Source: Callorhinus ursinus
Lineage: Eukaryota; Chordata; Mammalia; Carnivora; Otariidae
Length of the DNA: 64,000 nucleotides
Assembly: GCF_003265705.1 (NCBI RefSeq)
Contig: NW_020312902.1
Coordinates: 12,701,393 to 12,765,392, forward strand
Reading direction: 5' to 3'
Below, piece by piece: positions 45,140 to 57,409 of the stretch. The first letter of the stretch is position 1; every line of letters begins with the position of its first letter. Position numbers and translations under genes: made by a program. The notes under the pieces were generated by a model. That model saw nothing but the letters and a program-made list of their open reading frames with translations, made no database searches and was not told the DNA's origin.

Positions 45140-45326
45140 GGGGCGCCTTGGTGGCTCAGTCGTTAAGCATCTGCCTTCAGCTTAGGTCATGATTCCAGGG
45201 TCCTGGGATCAAGCCCCGTATCGGGCTCCCCACTCGGCGAGGAGCCTGCTTCTCCCTCTCCCTCTGCCTGCCATTCCCCCTACTTGCTCTCTCTCTCTGT
45301 CAAATAAATAAATAAAATCTTTAAAA
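45140..45326 (+). mobile_element. Can-SINE, sense
   Basis: Head 'gggcgccttggtggctcagt', B-box-like 'gggatcaagccccg', 'ggctccccactcggcgagga' core, CT-rich block and 'aaataaataaataaaatctt'. Flanks 'caaaactt' (45132-45139) and 'aaaaactt' (45327-45334) are a weak, short duplication. Confidence 0.94.
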
Positions 45327-45574
45327 AAAAAACTTCATCTATAAAAAATCTAGAAGACCGATATCCCTCATTATTACCTATTACTATTTATACTTCATTG
45401 ATGAGATGGAAAAAAAGGAAAGGTTGATATTTTTTCCCCTTACTGGACACCGTTTCTGAGATCATTCAGCAACCTCACACAAAACCCATCTCTAAACCTC
45501 CTGCAAAGAGGAAACATCACATAGGTACATGAGCCAGACCATGGGGAGTGTTTGTTATCAGATACTCTGGAATA

Positions 45575-45730
45575 TCATTGTCTGGATTTGAGTTCTGGCT
45601 AAGCTCTATATGATCTATACCAAGATACATGTTCTTTTCTATGCTTTATTTCCACATCTGTAAAACGGGGGTATTGATAGCAATTACATTACAGGATGGT
45701 CATGGTAGTTTAATTACATAAAAAATTTTA
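45575..45730 (+). mobile_element. MIR, sense
   Basis: 'ctggatttgagttctggcta', 'gctttatttccacatctgta', 'aaacgggggtattgatagca' and following match the sense MIR order well. Confidence 0.75.
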
Positions 45731-45816
45731 AATTAAAAGACCACATAATGTTTGCACATTTAAAAAAAAACTTATTGCACTTACCAAATGTGTTAGATGA
45801 GTGGCATAAAATTCTA

Positions 45817-46036
45817 TTCTTATTTTTTAAAGAATTTATTTATTTACTTGAGAGAGAGAATGCATGTGTGCATGCTCCAGTGGGGGGGAGGGGCAGAGAG
45901 AGAGGGAGAGAATCTCAAGCAGACTCTGTGCTGAACGTGGAGCCTGACACAGGACTCTATCATATGACCCTGAGATCATGACCTGAGCCAAAACTGAGAG
46001 TCAGACTTTCAACCGCCTGAGCCCCCTAGGAGCTCC
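45817..46036 (-). mobile_element. Older Can-SINE, antisense
   Basis: Diverged antisense Can-SINE with 'catgctccagtggggggg', 'atcatgacctgagcca' and 'gactttcaaccgcctgagcc'. The 15-bp duplication tggcataaaattcta at 45802-45816 and 46037-46051 is perfect despite divergence of the element. Confidence 0.92.
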
Positions 46037-46051
46037 TGGCATAAAATTCTA

Positions 46052-48745
46052 GACCCTGGACTAGTGGCCTAAAGTTCCAGACACAAGTACTTGACCTACA
46101 AGATTTATAGACCTTTGGGACCAACTGCAACACTACTATTCTGAGTGGCTGCTGTGACAAAGTAGTGACTTTGAGCCTCTGTCAAACCCGCATTAGAAGT
46201 CTCCTTGATTCATTCACTAGATTTCCATGAAGCAAGGACAGTGTGTGTGGACAGAGTATCTGTTGCTATGCAGTGCTGTTGGATATACCCCCAGATCTGC
46301 TAAGGGGTTGTTCCTAACTTGTCTTGATCCACAGACCCTAGTCTACTATCCTGGGTTGAGCAGAAGAACCAGAATAGCAGATAACAGATAAATGTGTTGA
46401 CCTCTAAGATCCTTCCAATTCTGGATATGGACTGTGAATCATGTCAATTCATGAACATCCATGCAGTTGACCTTCCCTCTCATTGGTCACTGGTCTCAGA
46501 GAAAACTGAAGCCTTGTGCCTACGAGCTGAGATTCTTCCAGACAATGAGAAACCTGATGGCCGGCTGTTGCTCTGGGTTATGATGTCAGTTCCCACAACT
46601 TTTGAACAAAAGGCCCAAAGTTTTAGACTGGTGCTGTTTAAGCATTTTATTATCTGTGGGCGAGAAAAACTTGAGATAAGTCTTATTTACTCTATAGAAT
46701 TTTATTTCTGCTATACTAGTAGACTATATTTGAAGAGGGTGTGTTCAAAAAATAATAATTTCCTTAGCATTCTCTGGACTTGTCTGCATCTTGTCAGCAA
46801 CTGTTATTTTATACATCTTCAATGAAATATAGGTAGCCTACTTGGGCATTTTCCAGGTGATAGAAGGTGAAATGACTAAAAATAGAAGTGTTCTGTCTTT
46901 CCACATTAGTCCATCTTGCATATAGTCTATCAGCAGAGTTGCCCGGGTATAGGCCTAAGTATTAAAACTGGAAGAATGTCAGCTGGGCTGGATATTTGCC
47001 AGATTCAGTGTGATGTAAAGTATTTTAAAATTTGTGGTGAGGACTCTTGATGTAATGTGCTGTTCTGTCTCAATTGAGGGAAACAATTACATTTCAGTCT
47101 TATGTAGATAATTGTCTTTTCACATTAACATAACTCATACTTGTGCACCCACCTTTACAACTTGTAGTATCACTTTTGTGTAGTAAAAGTAAATCTCCTC
47201 ATTATTTCCTAATATTCAGGCAGGCCTGGAAGCCCCACTTTAAAAATATATGCAGTGAATGCCCCAATTATTTTCACAGAGGTATTTATTCTTACTACTC
47301 AGGTTATAGAAGAGCATTATGCTCGCTTTCTAATGTTCCTGGCTTTTACACTTGATAAACCTAAGTCATTCTGTAAAATTCACAGGAAACGAAAATTTAT
47401 TTTTGGAAGAATAGTGGATTGGGAGTAAGAAGATGAGCCAGATGTATTAGCTCTTCATCCTAAGCATCTGTGATTCTAACATCTTCCCAACTCCTGCCAA
47501 CCTCCTCAAATTCTTGGTCCTCTAGGATGTCTCTCTCTTCCATAAATAGAAATGATCTTGCAGATAAAATCTATCTAGCAGATCAATGACTCCACAAGCA
47601 GCACAGTTTTTGGTTTTTCGTTTTTAGTCAGTGGCCTCTTCAAACGGCACTTGGATGCACCTGTGGTCCCCTAAAGCAGCTGAAAATTCTATCATCAAGA
47701 TGGTTTCATTTGGCTAAACATTACCGCTCCTCATCAAACGCACACATAACTTGTGGGATCAAACACTGCTAATAACATCTTGGTGAGGGTATTAGTTTGC
47801 TCAACTAACATTTGTTGAGTGTCTATTATGTGCCAAGCATTGAACTTGTGGAAATATGGCATTTTTAGGTGGTAGATGCATGCCTTCCCCTGAAACATCC
47901 TGCTCATTTTGCTGCAGAAGCAGGATTCATATTAAAGTTTATGTGCAGAAGTTTGCTCTGGTATAGTGACAGAGCAGGCCTTATTTAAATCCAATTCATG
48001 AACTACTTAACAGTCAGCAGTTCCTCGAATTTAACTCCTTGACCTCCTTGGTTCATTTATAAATAATTTGCATGGCTGCTTCAGTTCTGTGTTTGGGGAG
48101 TAAACTGAAATCTATTTACCAAAATGATTAATATCCACTCCTACTCAGTGATATAAAAAATTTATCTTTTGTAAATAACTTATTTGCTTGAAAAATCGGG
48201 TAGCTTAAAAAGACTGAAAAGATCTGCTTTTTGTTATCTGTGTTTAATGAATCATGGAGTAGAAGGGCCCTAAAGGTGTTCAAGTTCACACCCCTAATTC
48301 TGTTCATGAGGGCTGAAAAAGGACTGGGGGCTGACCCCCCAGGAACTCCTTCTACATCCTCAAACACAAATTCCTCTGAGATTTTTGCAAATACTAGTTT
48401 CTTCAAAGATTGTTTCATTCCTAATTTTAGCCAACAGGGGGGAAGAAAATCGATGTCAAAAATAATGGGATGGTGTTCTTCCCTGAGTCTAGTTCATTAG
48501 GGAAAAAAAGGGAAAGTTGAAAAGTCCAGAAGTTCAGTATTAACAATTACTAACACTTGTACTGCTACTTTTGTGTCTTGTTATGTTTGCCATATCTGTG
48601 TTCCACTTTGTTGACTAACTGGGATGGATAGCTCTTCTCCTCTGACGTGGATATGAAACCCAACAGCTAGAATTTTTACATCATTTTAGATTTTTTTTCC
48701 ACCTTAATGAGTTAATTGTTTGAACTTTGTGCTAAGTGAAAAACA
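46052..48745. other. Repeat-poor sequence, no gene recognised
   Basis: Only a short MIR/L2-like patch at about 47800-47850 ('tgagtgtctattatgtgcca'). The 143-codon plus frame at 46394-46825 and the 96-codon minus frame at 48128-48418 show no known domain. Candidate single-copy or conserved noncoding sequence. Confidence 0.4.
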
Positions 48746-48749
48746 ATGT

Positions 48750-48895
48750 TCTTGGGACCTGGGTCTTCTCTGTGCCACCACTGACTTGCTGTGTGATCTT
48801 ACGTATATTCCTCCCCATCTCTGGGACTCCATTTCCTCTTTGGTATAAAGAGTCTCGGAGAGACAATGGTCTCTAAAATGCCTCCCACCTTGGAC
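48750..48895 (+). mobile_element. MIR, sense
   Basis: 'cttgggacctgggtcttctc', 'ctgacttgctgtgtgatctt', 'tctctgggactccatttcct' and 'aaaatgcctcccacctt' follow the sense MIR order. Confidence 0.75.
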
Positions 48896-49149
48896 AATTC
48901 AGAGTTTTGATACTCAGACACCAAGGCCCCTCCTTGGTGGATTGGCACAAGGCTGGGGACCATCTCAGGGACTTGTATTTATTTATCTCTGTGTGCAAAC
49001 ATCAGTACAGCTTTTCAAGTTGTTTGAAAGTGTCAGTTCTCTGAGCAAAAAAAAAAAAAAAAAAAAGAACTGGAAAAATAAAAAAAGTTCAAATCCTTAT
49101 CCCTGGCCTCCAGCTATACTGTGGCCAATTCATTTTTAAAATAAAATTT

Positions 49150-49690
49150 AGATCTTATTTTTGTCCTGCTTTAAAAATATTTTTGATTTTTTGGAAAAAA
49201 TCCAAACTCATTAACAAAGCCTCTGAGACCCACTGAATGTGGTTTCAGAATATCTTCAGGAACTCACTCTTTTTTTTTTTTTTTTTTTTTAAGGAACTCA
49301 CATTTTTCAGAGTCCTCTAGCAAATTCTCTCCTTTCTTTTCACATTCCAGGATACTTAAATGTTCTCAGGTCCCATTTCAGCTCTACCATGCTGCCTTCT
49401 CCCTTTGCCCAAGGACACTCTTGTCACCTGTGCTTGGCCAGGCTGACTCCCACACACCCTCTACATTTCCAATTGCTTTGGGACACATTTCCTAAATACC
49501 TTACTCTCCGGAGACACTGGTTCAGGCATTTGTCTTATTGTGCTTCCGCAACTCTCTGTATGCCTTCTCTTAGGTCCTACCCCATAGTGCACCTGTCGCT
49601 AAGAACTGAATTTATACATTTCCATTTCATTTTCTGATGTATTAGTATAGCACAGGATGTAGAACAAATGTTCTGTAAACACTGTAAAAC
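49150..49690 (+). mobile_element. L2-like LINE, sense, with tail-only insertion
   Basis: 'aaaatccaaactcattaaca' and 'cctctgagacccactgaatg' resemble the L2 'aaatccaaactccttaccat' region. Later 'cttgtcacctgtgcttggcc' and 'tagaacaaatgttctgtaaa' resemble further L2 3' sequence. Strongly decayed, so the family call is tentative. Confidence 0.45.
49268..49291 (-). mobile_element. A-tail-only retroinsertion
   Basis: A run of 'tct' and 18 more T's followed by 'a', bracketed by direct repeats aggaactcac at 49258-49267 and 49292-49301. This is the signature of an extremely 5'-truncated retrotransposition event in which only the A-tail was copied. Confidence 0.6.
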
Positions 49691-49917
49691 ATGAATGAAG
49701 GAGTGGAAGTAGAAAGACACTTATAAGGCTTCATAGTCCAAAAGATATCTTCCTCCATATCCCAACCAGCCAAGGTGTTCTACAGTCTTCCCTAGGTTAC
49801 AGTTCCTCCACAGGATCAATAGTAGTAAGTGGTCAATAAAAACAAGGGCACCATCTCCAAAATTGTTGGAGTCAATGTAGAGCATGAAATCAGCCATAAT
49901 ACCTGGCTTGCTAAAAT

Positions 49918-50370
49918 GTAACACAGAGTCCGCTGGGGGCAAGGGAGGGTTTCGGAGAAGGGCGTGGGCCTTTGGAATGCCGGGGGCCTCGTGACCACTC
50001 TGCAGTTGGAATGCCCCAGGGAGTTGCCTTCCCCGAAGCTCTCTTAGCCCAAACAGCCACCCTGTGCATTTTCCCTTAGGCTATGTTTAGTAGACCATGC
50101 AGATTAGCATATCTTATCTTTCTCATAAATCCTCCCAGTTCCAGTAAGACCCCTTGTCGCACATCACGGGCTTGAGAAACAGTGATAAGGATTTGTGATT
50201 ATCCTAAAGGACCAATAAAAGCAGGAGCAAAGAGCAAAAGGTCTTCATCTCTGAGCATTGACCCCCTTGCCTTCTCTTCTCTTTTACCGCAAAGTTTGGA
50301 GTCATCTTTCAACCATAGGTACAGGGATTGCTGGCCATTCCCAGCACAAAATGGCGCTGATCACTATCCT
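49918..50370 (+). mobile_element. Possible ancient retroviral LTR (solo)
   Basis: GC-richer than its flanks, with an LTR-like layout: a CAAT-like/TATA-like 'ggaccaataaaagcagg' at about 50208, then a pyrimidine-rich R/U5-like region 'tgacccccttgccttctctt'. I cannot define terminal TG...CA bases or a target duplication, and no coding region lies beside it. It could instead be single-copy sequence. Confidence 0.3.
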
Positions 50371-50860
50371 GGGCACAGCTTCCTGAACACCTCTCCTAAC
50401 CACTGCGTGTATTAGGCCATTCCTCTGTTCTAGTATGTTCATTGTCTCCCTGTTTCCAACCATTTCGATTGCATTTCTTTTCCTTTCGCTGACATGAACT
50501 ATCCTCCATTATTACAGCCCACACAGCCCATTCCATGATTCCTTTCTCCTTTTCAGGTAGTACCATTTACTTCAAACCCTGGGACGCTCTATTGTGACAT
50601 CCGCATGTTAGTAGTTATTCTCATTTCTCTATATTCAGATATGATTCTCTGTTTGGCCTGAAATGTTCCCATTCCCTACCAGCAATCCCAACCCTTCTCA
50701 TTCTTCAAGAAGCATTGTGAACCTTTCTTAGACCATTTTAATTTAGCAGGTTATTAGACTCATCTGTCAACATCAAAAAAACCTCTACTTCTGGGATCTC
50801 AAACAAGTATGGCCTTTGTCCAAATTCAGCTCCCATAACTTTTGTTTGACCCACAATATA

Positions 50861-51052
50861 ATGTTTTATTTATTTTTATTTTTTTATTATTATATTATTT
50901 TAGAGAAAGGGGGGGGAGAGAGGGAGAATCTTAAGCAAGCTCCACACCCAGAGTGGAGCCAGACGTGGGACTCAAACTCATGACCCTGAGATCATGACCT
51001 GAGCAGAAATCAAGAGTCAGACGCTTAACCAACTGAGCCATGCAGGCGCCCC
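50861..51052 (-). mobile_element. Older Can-SINE, antisense
   Basis: Tail-side 'tgttttatttatttttattt', 'gagagagggagaatcttaag', 'ccacacccagagtggagcca' (the older-subfamily core), and end 'aactgagccatgcaggcgcc'. Flank repeat is unclear ('caatataatg' / 'cataatatg'). Confidence 0.9.
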
Positions 51053-51059
51053 ATAATAT

Positions 51060-52640
51060 GCCTTTTTAAAAGTTAATTAATTACCAAATTGTAAAAAGAA
51101 AAGTGCTTGCACAAAAGTTAAGGATTGGTGTTAGTAAGGATTTGGGGTAAGTATCTTTTGAAAAATATCAGGACATCTGGCAACAGTGGGTGGGACCAGA
51201 GCAATAATCATTTGATGCTGAGATGCCCCCTCCACCATTAGATGGTTTAGTTTCAACCATCCTCGGCTAGCCCTTCTTACTCACGTACGTTAGTATCCTA
51301 GCCCCTGTATGAGCTTGTGACCCTTGTACAGGGTAGTTTGGGACTGGTGTAGGAAGAGAATTACCCACTGAATGGAGGGCAATGCTCACTATGAACTCCC
51401 CAGCATAAGTTTATTTCCACGGATTTTTTTTTTCTCTTAATATTTTTCAGGGACACCAGTACCAAAAGAATTTGTGATTTGTGTTTTGTTTCTAGAAAGA
51501 ATTCACACACCCTTGGTTGCCACCGAGATAACGGGGAGGCACAATCAGAGAGAACTTTCAAAAGGCTTCAAGCTACTGCTTAACAACATATGCTCTCTTA
51601 AAAATACAGGAATTTATAAAAATGCCAACTGTTGGGATTTCAATTTTCTATTATAAATCATTCTTTTTTTATTTTTTTTTGACAGTTTAAAACTGACACA
51701 CATAATTATTTCTTGTTAGATACTGAATAGAAAAGCCCAGAAGATATTGTTGAGGCTGCTCAGGGGTGGGGGTGGGGGGGAGAACAGGAGGCCCATAAGT
51801 AATGAAGGTTTTCCTGCATAATAGCAATATTGTTGTTCATACTATGTGATAATTATTAGTTATTACATTTTTTTCAAAACACAATACAGTTTTGTTCTAT
51901 CTGTGCACAATTTAGAGAGTAGCTAGAATTTCTTTCATCGTATTATTGCTGCAAATTTTATTTGTGAATACCTCCCAGAGTATTCAGTGGACAGTGAACA
52001 GTGGCTCAGTCAAGAGACAGAGAAAGGAAAAAAAAAAAAGAAGCCTCATGAACCTCACAGCTGCAAAATTTCATTTATTCTTGGGGTACCCAGTATCAGG
52101 GAAATACATGGGAACTGAGAGATGGAAGATTTAGACATAGTATATCGAAGCATTTTTAAACTACATTAAGTCTCTGAAGATAGTCTGGGTTTCCCCAGGA
52201 GTTAGTGAGTTCTCGGTCACAGAAGATTGAGAAGACACTGGCTGGCCATTTGTCAGTGAGTAGGTGCTGAAACATCTAATATAGGTCGAAGTACAACTTC
52301 TCACGTCACCTCTAGACCATTCGTAGTTGTGTAAGGCAATTCTGTCTCTCAAACTCCAAAAATAAATCCATTCATATTTATCAAAATTTTAATAGTGGTC
52401 TACACAAGGTAGTGGGGTTTGGACTACCTTTAATTTATTTAGACTTGCTGAATTTTTAAAATAAGCACATACAATTTCTAAACAGGAAAAAAAAAATTAC
52501 AAATCCTAAAGAGAAACCCTCACTTGGGTTGCCTGAGGAAGCCAGCACCACTACTCAAACTTAGAACATCAAAAACAAAACTTTGAATTTTTGGAATAGC
52601 TAAATATGACAAAAAAAAAATAGATGAGATACCTAATGTA
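51060..52640. other. Unrecognised sequence
   Basis: Contains a G-rich run at 51761-51780 (several GGG tracts, G-quadruplex-capable) and A-runs, but no named repeat and no supported gene. Confidence 0.45.
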
Positions 52641-52644
52641 GCCT

Positions 52645-52880
52645 CAAAATCTAATTTAAATACCATCTTCACCATCAAGTATGTACTGATTATCTCAAAC
52701 AACAACCCAGCATCTCTCCCTCCAGCATTCCCTATAGCATATCCTATAACTAACACCTGTTTAACTACTTATGACCTAGAATTAATCATCATCTTCCGTG
52801 TGTTTATTCTGTCTACTCAGCTAGACTGTAAACTTTGAAAAAGGTGTCCCATGACAGCAATTAGCAAAACACTTAATGGA
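52645..52880 (+). mobile_element. L2 LINE 3' end, sense
   Basis: 'ttaaataccatcttcaccat', 'ccctccagcattccctatag', 'tcagctagactgtaaacttt' and the final 'aaaacacttaatggactt' follow L2 3' order. Decayed. Confidence 0.65.
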
Positions 52881-53105
52881 CTTGTACATATATAATTTAA
52901 ATGCTTCTAGTGTGTGTATTGCCATTTCCCAAACAAAGATGACCATGTCTGTCAGTTTTTTTCATCTTTATAATATAGGTCGCATTTAATTGCAAACAAT
53001 GCCTAATGACAAATACATTAAAAGGCATTTGCAGGAAGGTTTATGCAGATATATTGACATTTTTTTTTCCAAACAAAAGGTATCTGATGTTAAGTCATCT
53101 TTCAC

Positions 53106-53107
<2 letters not shown>

Positions 53108-53137
<30 letters not shown>
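53108..53137. repeat. (GT)n microsatellite
   Basis: About 14 perfect GT units. Both strands give artificial open frames (Val-Cys or His-Thr repeats). Confidence 0.97.
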
Positions 53138-53140
<3 letters not shown>

Positions 53141-53424
53141 CCCCAATATACAATGGAACAACAGCCCCCACAAAATAATCAGGAACTTATTTGCATTATC
53201 TTTTAGAATTAATTATATTTCTTTTTAATTTTCTCTCGCCTCTCTCAAGGTAAAGTACTCATTTTTGGTTAAGTTAATGTTCTTCCTGTCTTTGCTATTC
53301 TTATTTTCTTTTTTACTTTCCCAGAACACAAACTAATGAGAAAAGAGGGCATAAGACATACTTCAAGGGTATACTGGAGATCTGGGTTGTCACCCTTCAG
53401 AACTGATGATAGATACACAGAGAT

Positions 53425-53462
53425 AGCTGGATAGATGATGATAGATAGATAGATAATAGATA
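53425..53462. repeat. (GATA)n microsatellite
   Basis: Interrupted tandem GATA/GATGATA units. Confidence 0.85.
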
Positions 53463-53559
53463 AATTTACGGTTGGGATATAGTTATAGCCAAAAGATACT
53501 TAGAAATGTCACTTCAGTTTCTAATAAAAGACTTTTTCAAAAAACCATAATTTTTTTAA

Positions 53560-53715
53560 TTTAAAAAATATTATATATCCAGTATAGTTAACATACAGTG
53601 TTGTATTAGTTTCAGGGGTAGAATATAGTGATTCAGCAGTTCTATCCATTACTCTGTGTTCATCATGGTAAGTGTGCTCTTTCTTAATCCCCTTTACCTA
53701 CCCATTTCACCTATA
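53560..53715 (-). mobile_element. L1 3' UTR, antisense
   Basis: 'cagtatagttaacatacagt', 'ttgtattagtttcaggggta' and 'agtgattcagcagttctatc' are antisense landmarks of a carnivore/laurasiatherian L1 3' UTR. 5'-truncated. Confidence 0.75.
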
Positions 53716-53739
53716 TTTTAAATGAAGGGTATTGTGATA

Positions 53740-54330
53740 GACCAGGGTTAATGCTAATATTGTTCTTTCTTGGTGTGCTTACATCTTCATAATCACATTC
53801 ATCTCTGGATGAAATAATTGAAGCCAGTCAAGTTCATTCAAAAATTTTTTTCCAAGAAAATATAATTTAATATTACAGCAGATGCTATTGGTGCAATTCA
53901 GTATAGCAAATTTTCAACCTTCACCCCAGTGGCACTTAGATAATGACTGACCAGTGTAGGGTAAAAAAGACCAGTACTTGCCTCAAAGCTGGACTAACCT
54001 CATGGTACAATTTACATTTAAGAGCTTCCCAAGGGATCAGTCTAAGGCTAGACCTCATCTGAACCCATATATTTACTGCTTCTTCCCCTTCTCTAATCTG
54101 CTTCCCTCCCTCACAGATATCTTCACAGAGCACTTCTCTGACAAACTGCTTGCACACAAATCCCTATTTCAGGCTCTTCTTCTAAGAAATAAAACCTAAG
54201 ACAAATAACCTTAAAATGAGATTGAAAGAACTAAACTCTGTGTCTTGACAATCAGTCTTTGTTAATAATATCCATAGTATATAAGAATGTTTAGGATAGT
54301 CATAATGGAGAGGTCACTGAGGTTTTTACT
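53740..54330. other. Unrecognised sequence
   Basis: No recognised repeat or gene. Overlapping 73-codon frames on both strands (53936-54199) point to chance. Confidence 0.45.
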
Positions 54331-54333
54331 TTG

Positions 54334-54561
54334 GACTGGCATCTCTCAACCAGAGAAATTTTGCCCAACGAGCAACATTTGGCAATGTCTGGAGATATTT
54401 TTAGTTGTGAGAAGTGGGGTGAGGGGAAGGATGCCACCAGCATCTAGTGCACTGAAGTGAGAGGTGCTGCTAGATATTCTGCAATACACATGACATTCTC
54501 TTCCAACAAAGAATATTGGGCCCAAAATGTCAATAGTGTTACTATTCAGAAACCCTGCTAT
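54334..54561 (+). mobile_element. MER20-like hAT-Charlie transposon
   Basis: About 225 bp with the order 'ctctcaaccagagaaatttt', 'acatttggcaatgtctggag', 'gccaccagcatctagtgcac' and 'gggcccaaaatgtcaatagt', ending 'cagaaaccctg'. This is a non-autonomous hAT element in sense orientation. Its terminal repeats are decayed. The family name is from memory. Confidence 0.75.
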
Positions 54562-54564
54562 AGA

Positions 54565-56800
54565 TGCAACATACTTTTAAATTCTGTACACCTGCATGTG
54601 TGTGTGTTACACTACATTAGCCCTATTGCAAATCTAAAGAGAGTGTATCCATTTTTGCTTCCCTCACATCATGGATTTTGATTAAAACCCTACAATTTAG
54701 GAGTACAAAAAAATCTACCCAGACATAGCTTGGGATGCATTCAAAAAATATATAGGGACATGTGATTTATCAAGTCAAATTTTCTTTGAGCAGATACTTA
54801 ATTTTCTTCACGGAGGTAATTGCCACTTCCTCTTGCTTTGCACTTCCCAACCTGTGTGACAAAAGGACTAAGTCATATCTAGCCTGCTTTGAATCATGTA
54901 CCTATAATAATTATTTGGGGATAGATTTTGTTTTGTTTTGTGTTTTGTTTTTATTCGCTGGGCACAATGAAGTTAGAATATTGTATTAAAGATATAATTA
55001 TGTATCTATGCATATATATATATATGAGAATATGCTCACTTATACATATGTGCTTGTCGTTTTCTATAATTATGGTTATTAATATTCTCAAATAATTTGA
55101 ATCCTTCTCTTTTTGGCAAGAAGAAGCTGAATTAAGTTTAAAATTCCATTTTGTGATTTCAGAACTGGCACTGCCTTTTTGTACAGCCTTAGTAAGCCAG
55201 GGCATATAGGCCACATGCCCCAAAAGCAACAGTGAATGTGATTTCTGCCACCATAATTCTTGTCTGTGACAAAGCCTGTCTCATTGTCTTTGAAATATGT
55301 CCCTCAGCTCATCCCATCAAACCATGCAGGGGTGGTTTGAAAGGGCTAACTCTCCTTTGTGTTGGTTCTGAATCCATCTGACACTCTGGTGTAATGGAGT
55401 CCTTAGATTATCTGGATGCCAACTGATGAAGGAGGTGCTGGTGGACCTGCAGCTAACAGATCCCTCATGGCTTTTAGTGGGGCCACACAGAATACAGTAA
55501 AGGCTTGGCTTGTAGGAAAGGGGGCCCTGCCGAGGCAGCTTAGGCAAATTTGATTTATAAAAATTCAAGTTTACACAAATGCTGAATAATGGACAGATTA
55601 TGGAAAATAATTCTTCCTTTTGTGGATTTAATGATAGAGTTCCTTTAAATTGCATTATCCAAGTGCATTTACAATATAACTTCATTGTTTTTAATCATAC
55701 AGAACATTCCAGGAAATGGTTCTTTTCAGCACTAAAATTATAAATCATAGAAAGTGTCAAGAGAGACTTTACTGATCACACAGCTTAAATTTTAACATTG
55801 TAACTGTGAGAAGTGCTCAAAGAGGTGCAGTACCTAATAGTCCAGATGCCTTCAATGTCATGGAAACCTTGATTGGATAGGTTCTGTTTTATAAAGTGGT
55901 CACACACCTAGAGGGGCTTGACCTGGGCTAATGTTGACTTTCCAGTGCAGAACTTCCCTTCCTTTGGAGAATTTACACAGCCATTGTTGACTCTGGGAAT
56001 CAAGACTCCCTTAGGGCTCTTTCACAACTCTTGAGTCTGTTATTACTTTCAATGCCAAAATTATCAGGCTTTCTAGGGAGATAATCAATCAAGTTGATGG
56101 TTCAGTAAGTGCTTGTTAAATTGCATTGCACCAAGTTTGTTCACCCATACATCCACCTGTGCTAGACTCTAGGGATGTCATGGTGAAAAATATAGAGGTT
56201 TAAGTACATCAGATACTCTCTTGAGTTTTTCTGGTACAATTCTAATGCCAAGGCGAGCTATGGCCACAGCACTCCAAAACACTTCCCTCATCTGCTCCCT
56301 GAAGCTTGAAAGTCTTTAAACAATAATGGGCATCCTTGGGATGCAACAAGTTCTCAGGAAAACCACGTTGTTTAAGCATTTCCCTGGAATGGAGAGTGAG
56401 GGTTGGCTCAAGTATCAGGCTAACTTGCTGGTTACATAGCCATTGTTCTGGGCCTCAGTGATGCTTGTCAGTGTTACAGCTATTCCTCCCTCTTTCTAGG
56501 AACTGACCCAGTCACTTGGTTATGGGGGTTGGCCAGAACCTAGTCTAAGCCAAATGGAATATCTCTACCTTTGGACCATATTGATTGATTAAAAAATTAG
56601 GCTCATCATCCATGTTGTCCAGCCAAGGCATTCTCTAAGACTTTTAAATTGGGACCTGGGATTTTCTCTGAGCCTAGAGCTGCCAGTGGCCCTGTTTCTT
56701 ACCAAAAGAAGGAAACAGGAAACAGAACTCCTAGTTAGCCTCCAAGAAGTAGAAAGAGCCTCCATGCATGAGAAAATCTATGTCTAGAAATGATTAAGGA
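54565..56800. other. Mostly unrecognised, repeat-poor
   Basis: 55220-56460 shows no transposable element I recognise and includes A/T-rich blocks resembling conserved noncoding sequence. 56470-56800 may be an old LINE/LTR relic. The 122-codon minus frame at 55317-55685 has no recognised domain. Confidence 0.4.
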
Positions 56801-56804
56801 TGAT

Positions 56805-56960
56805 CAAGTGGTTAAAAATACACATTTTAGGCCAGATTACCTGGTTTCAAATCCATAGTTTTCCATGCATTCTGAGATCTTGAGAAGGTTATGTATCCTC
56901 TCTTTAGCTCAGTGTGACTTTAGGTATGGTGAGGATATAGTATCCACCTCATAGGACAAT
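56805..56960 (+). mobile_element. MIR, sense
   Basis: 'ccagattacctggtttcaaa', 'ctctctttagctcagtgtga' and 'tagtatccacctcatagga' follow sense MIR order. It abuts the MLT1-like LTR. Confidence 0.7.
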
Positions 56961-56965
56961 GGCAG

Positions 56966-57405
56966 ATTAAAGATGGCCTCAAATTCTTTGATACTCCTCT
57001 CACTGAGATTTGGGAAGACTCTGTGATTGTTTTAGAATACAGTAAAAGTAGCATTGTGCCAGTTTTGTGGCTCAGGTCTTAAGAATCTGGCAGCTTCTAC
57101 TTTGTCTCTCTTGTAATACTCCTTTTCATACCCCTGAGCCACCTTATAAGAAATTCAACATCCTACTGAAGAGAACATGTAGAGAAGTTCTGAAACTGTG
57201 TGGAAAGTAAAAAGGGCCTGGCTGAGTCTAGCCTTTCAGCCATCATCACCAAGTGAATGTGTATGGAACCATTTTGGATGCTCTAGATGAGCCCTGTCTT
57301 AGTGGAAAACTACCCAGTGATAGTCAATGCTCTATGGAGCCATGAACTGCCTGAATTCCTGACCCATACAAACTTGAGATATAATAAAATGGTTGCTGTT
57401 TTCAG
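56966..57405 (+). mobile_element. MLT1-like (ERVL-MaLR) LTR, sense
   Basis: 'cctcaaattctttgatactc', 'ttgtgccagttttgtggctc', 'cttaagaatctggcagcttc' and the terminal 'ataataaaatggttgctgtt' give the MLT1 order over about 440 bp. A solo LTR with no internal coding sequence beside it. Confidence 0.75.
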
Positions 57406-57409
57406 CAAC

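Noticed and set aside
46394..46825. 143-codon plus-strand frame
   Set aside because: No recognised domain, no splice or promoter context, composition like the surrounding noncoding DNA; most likely chance.
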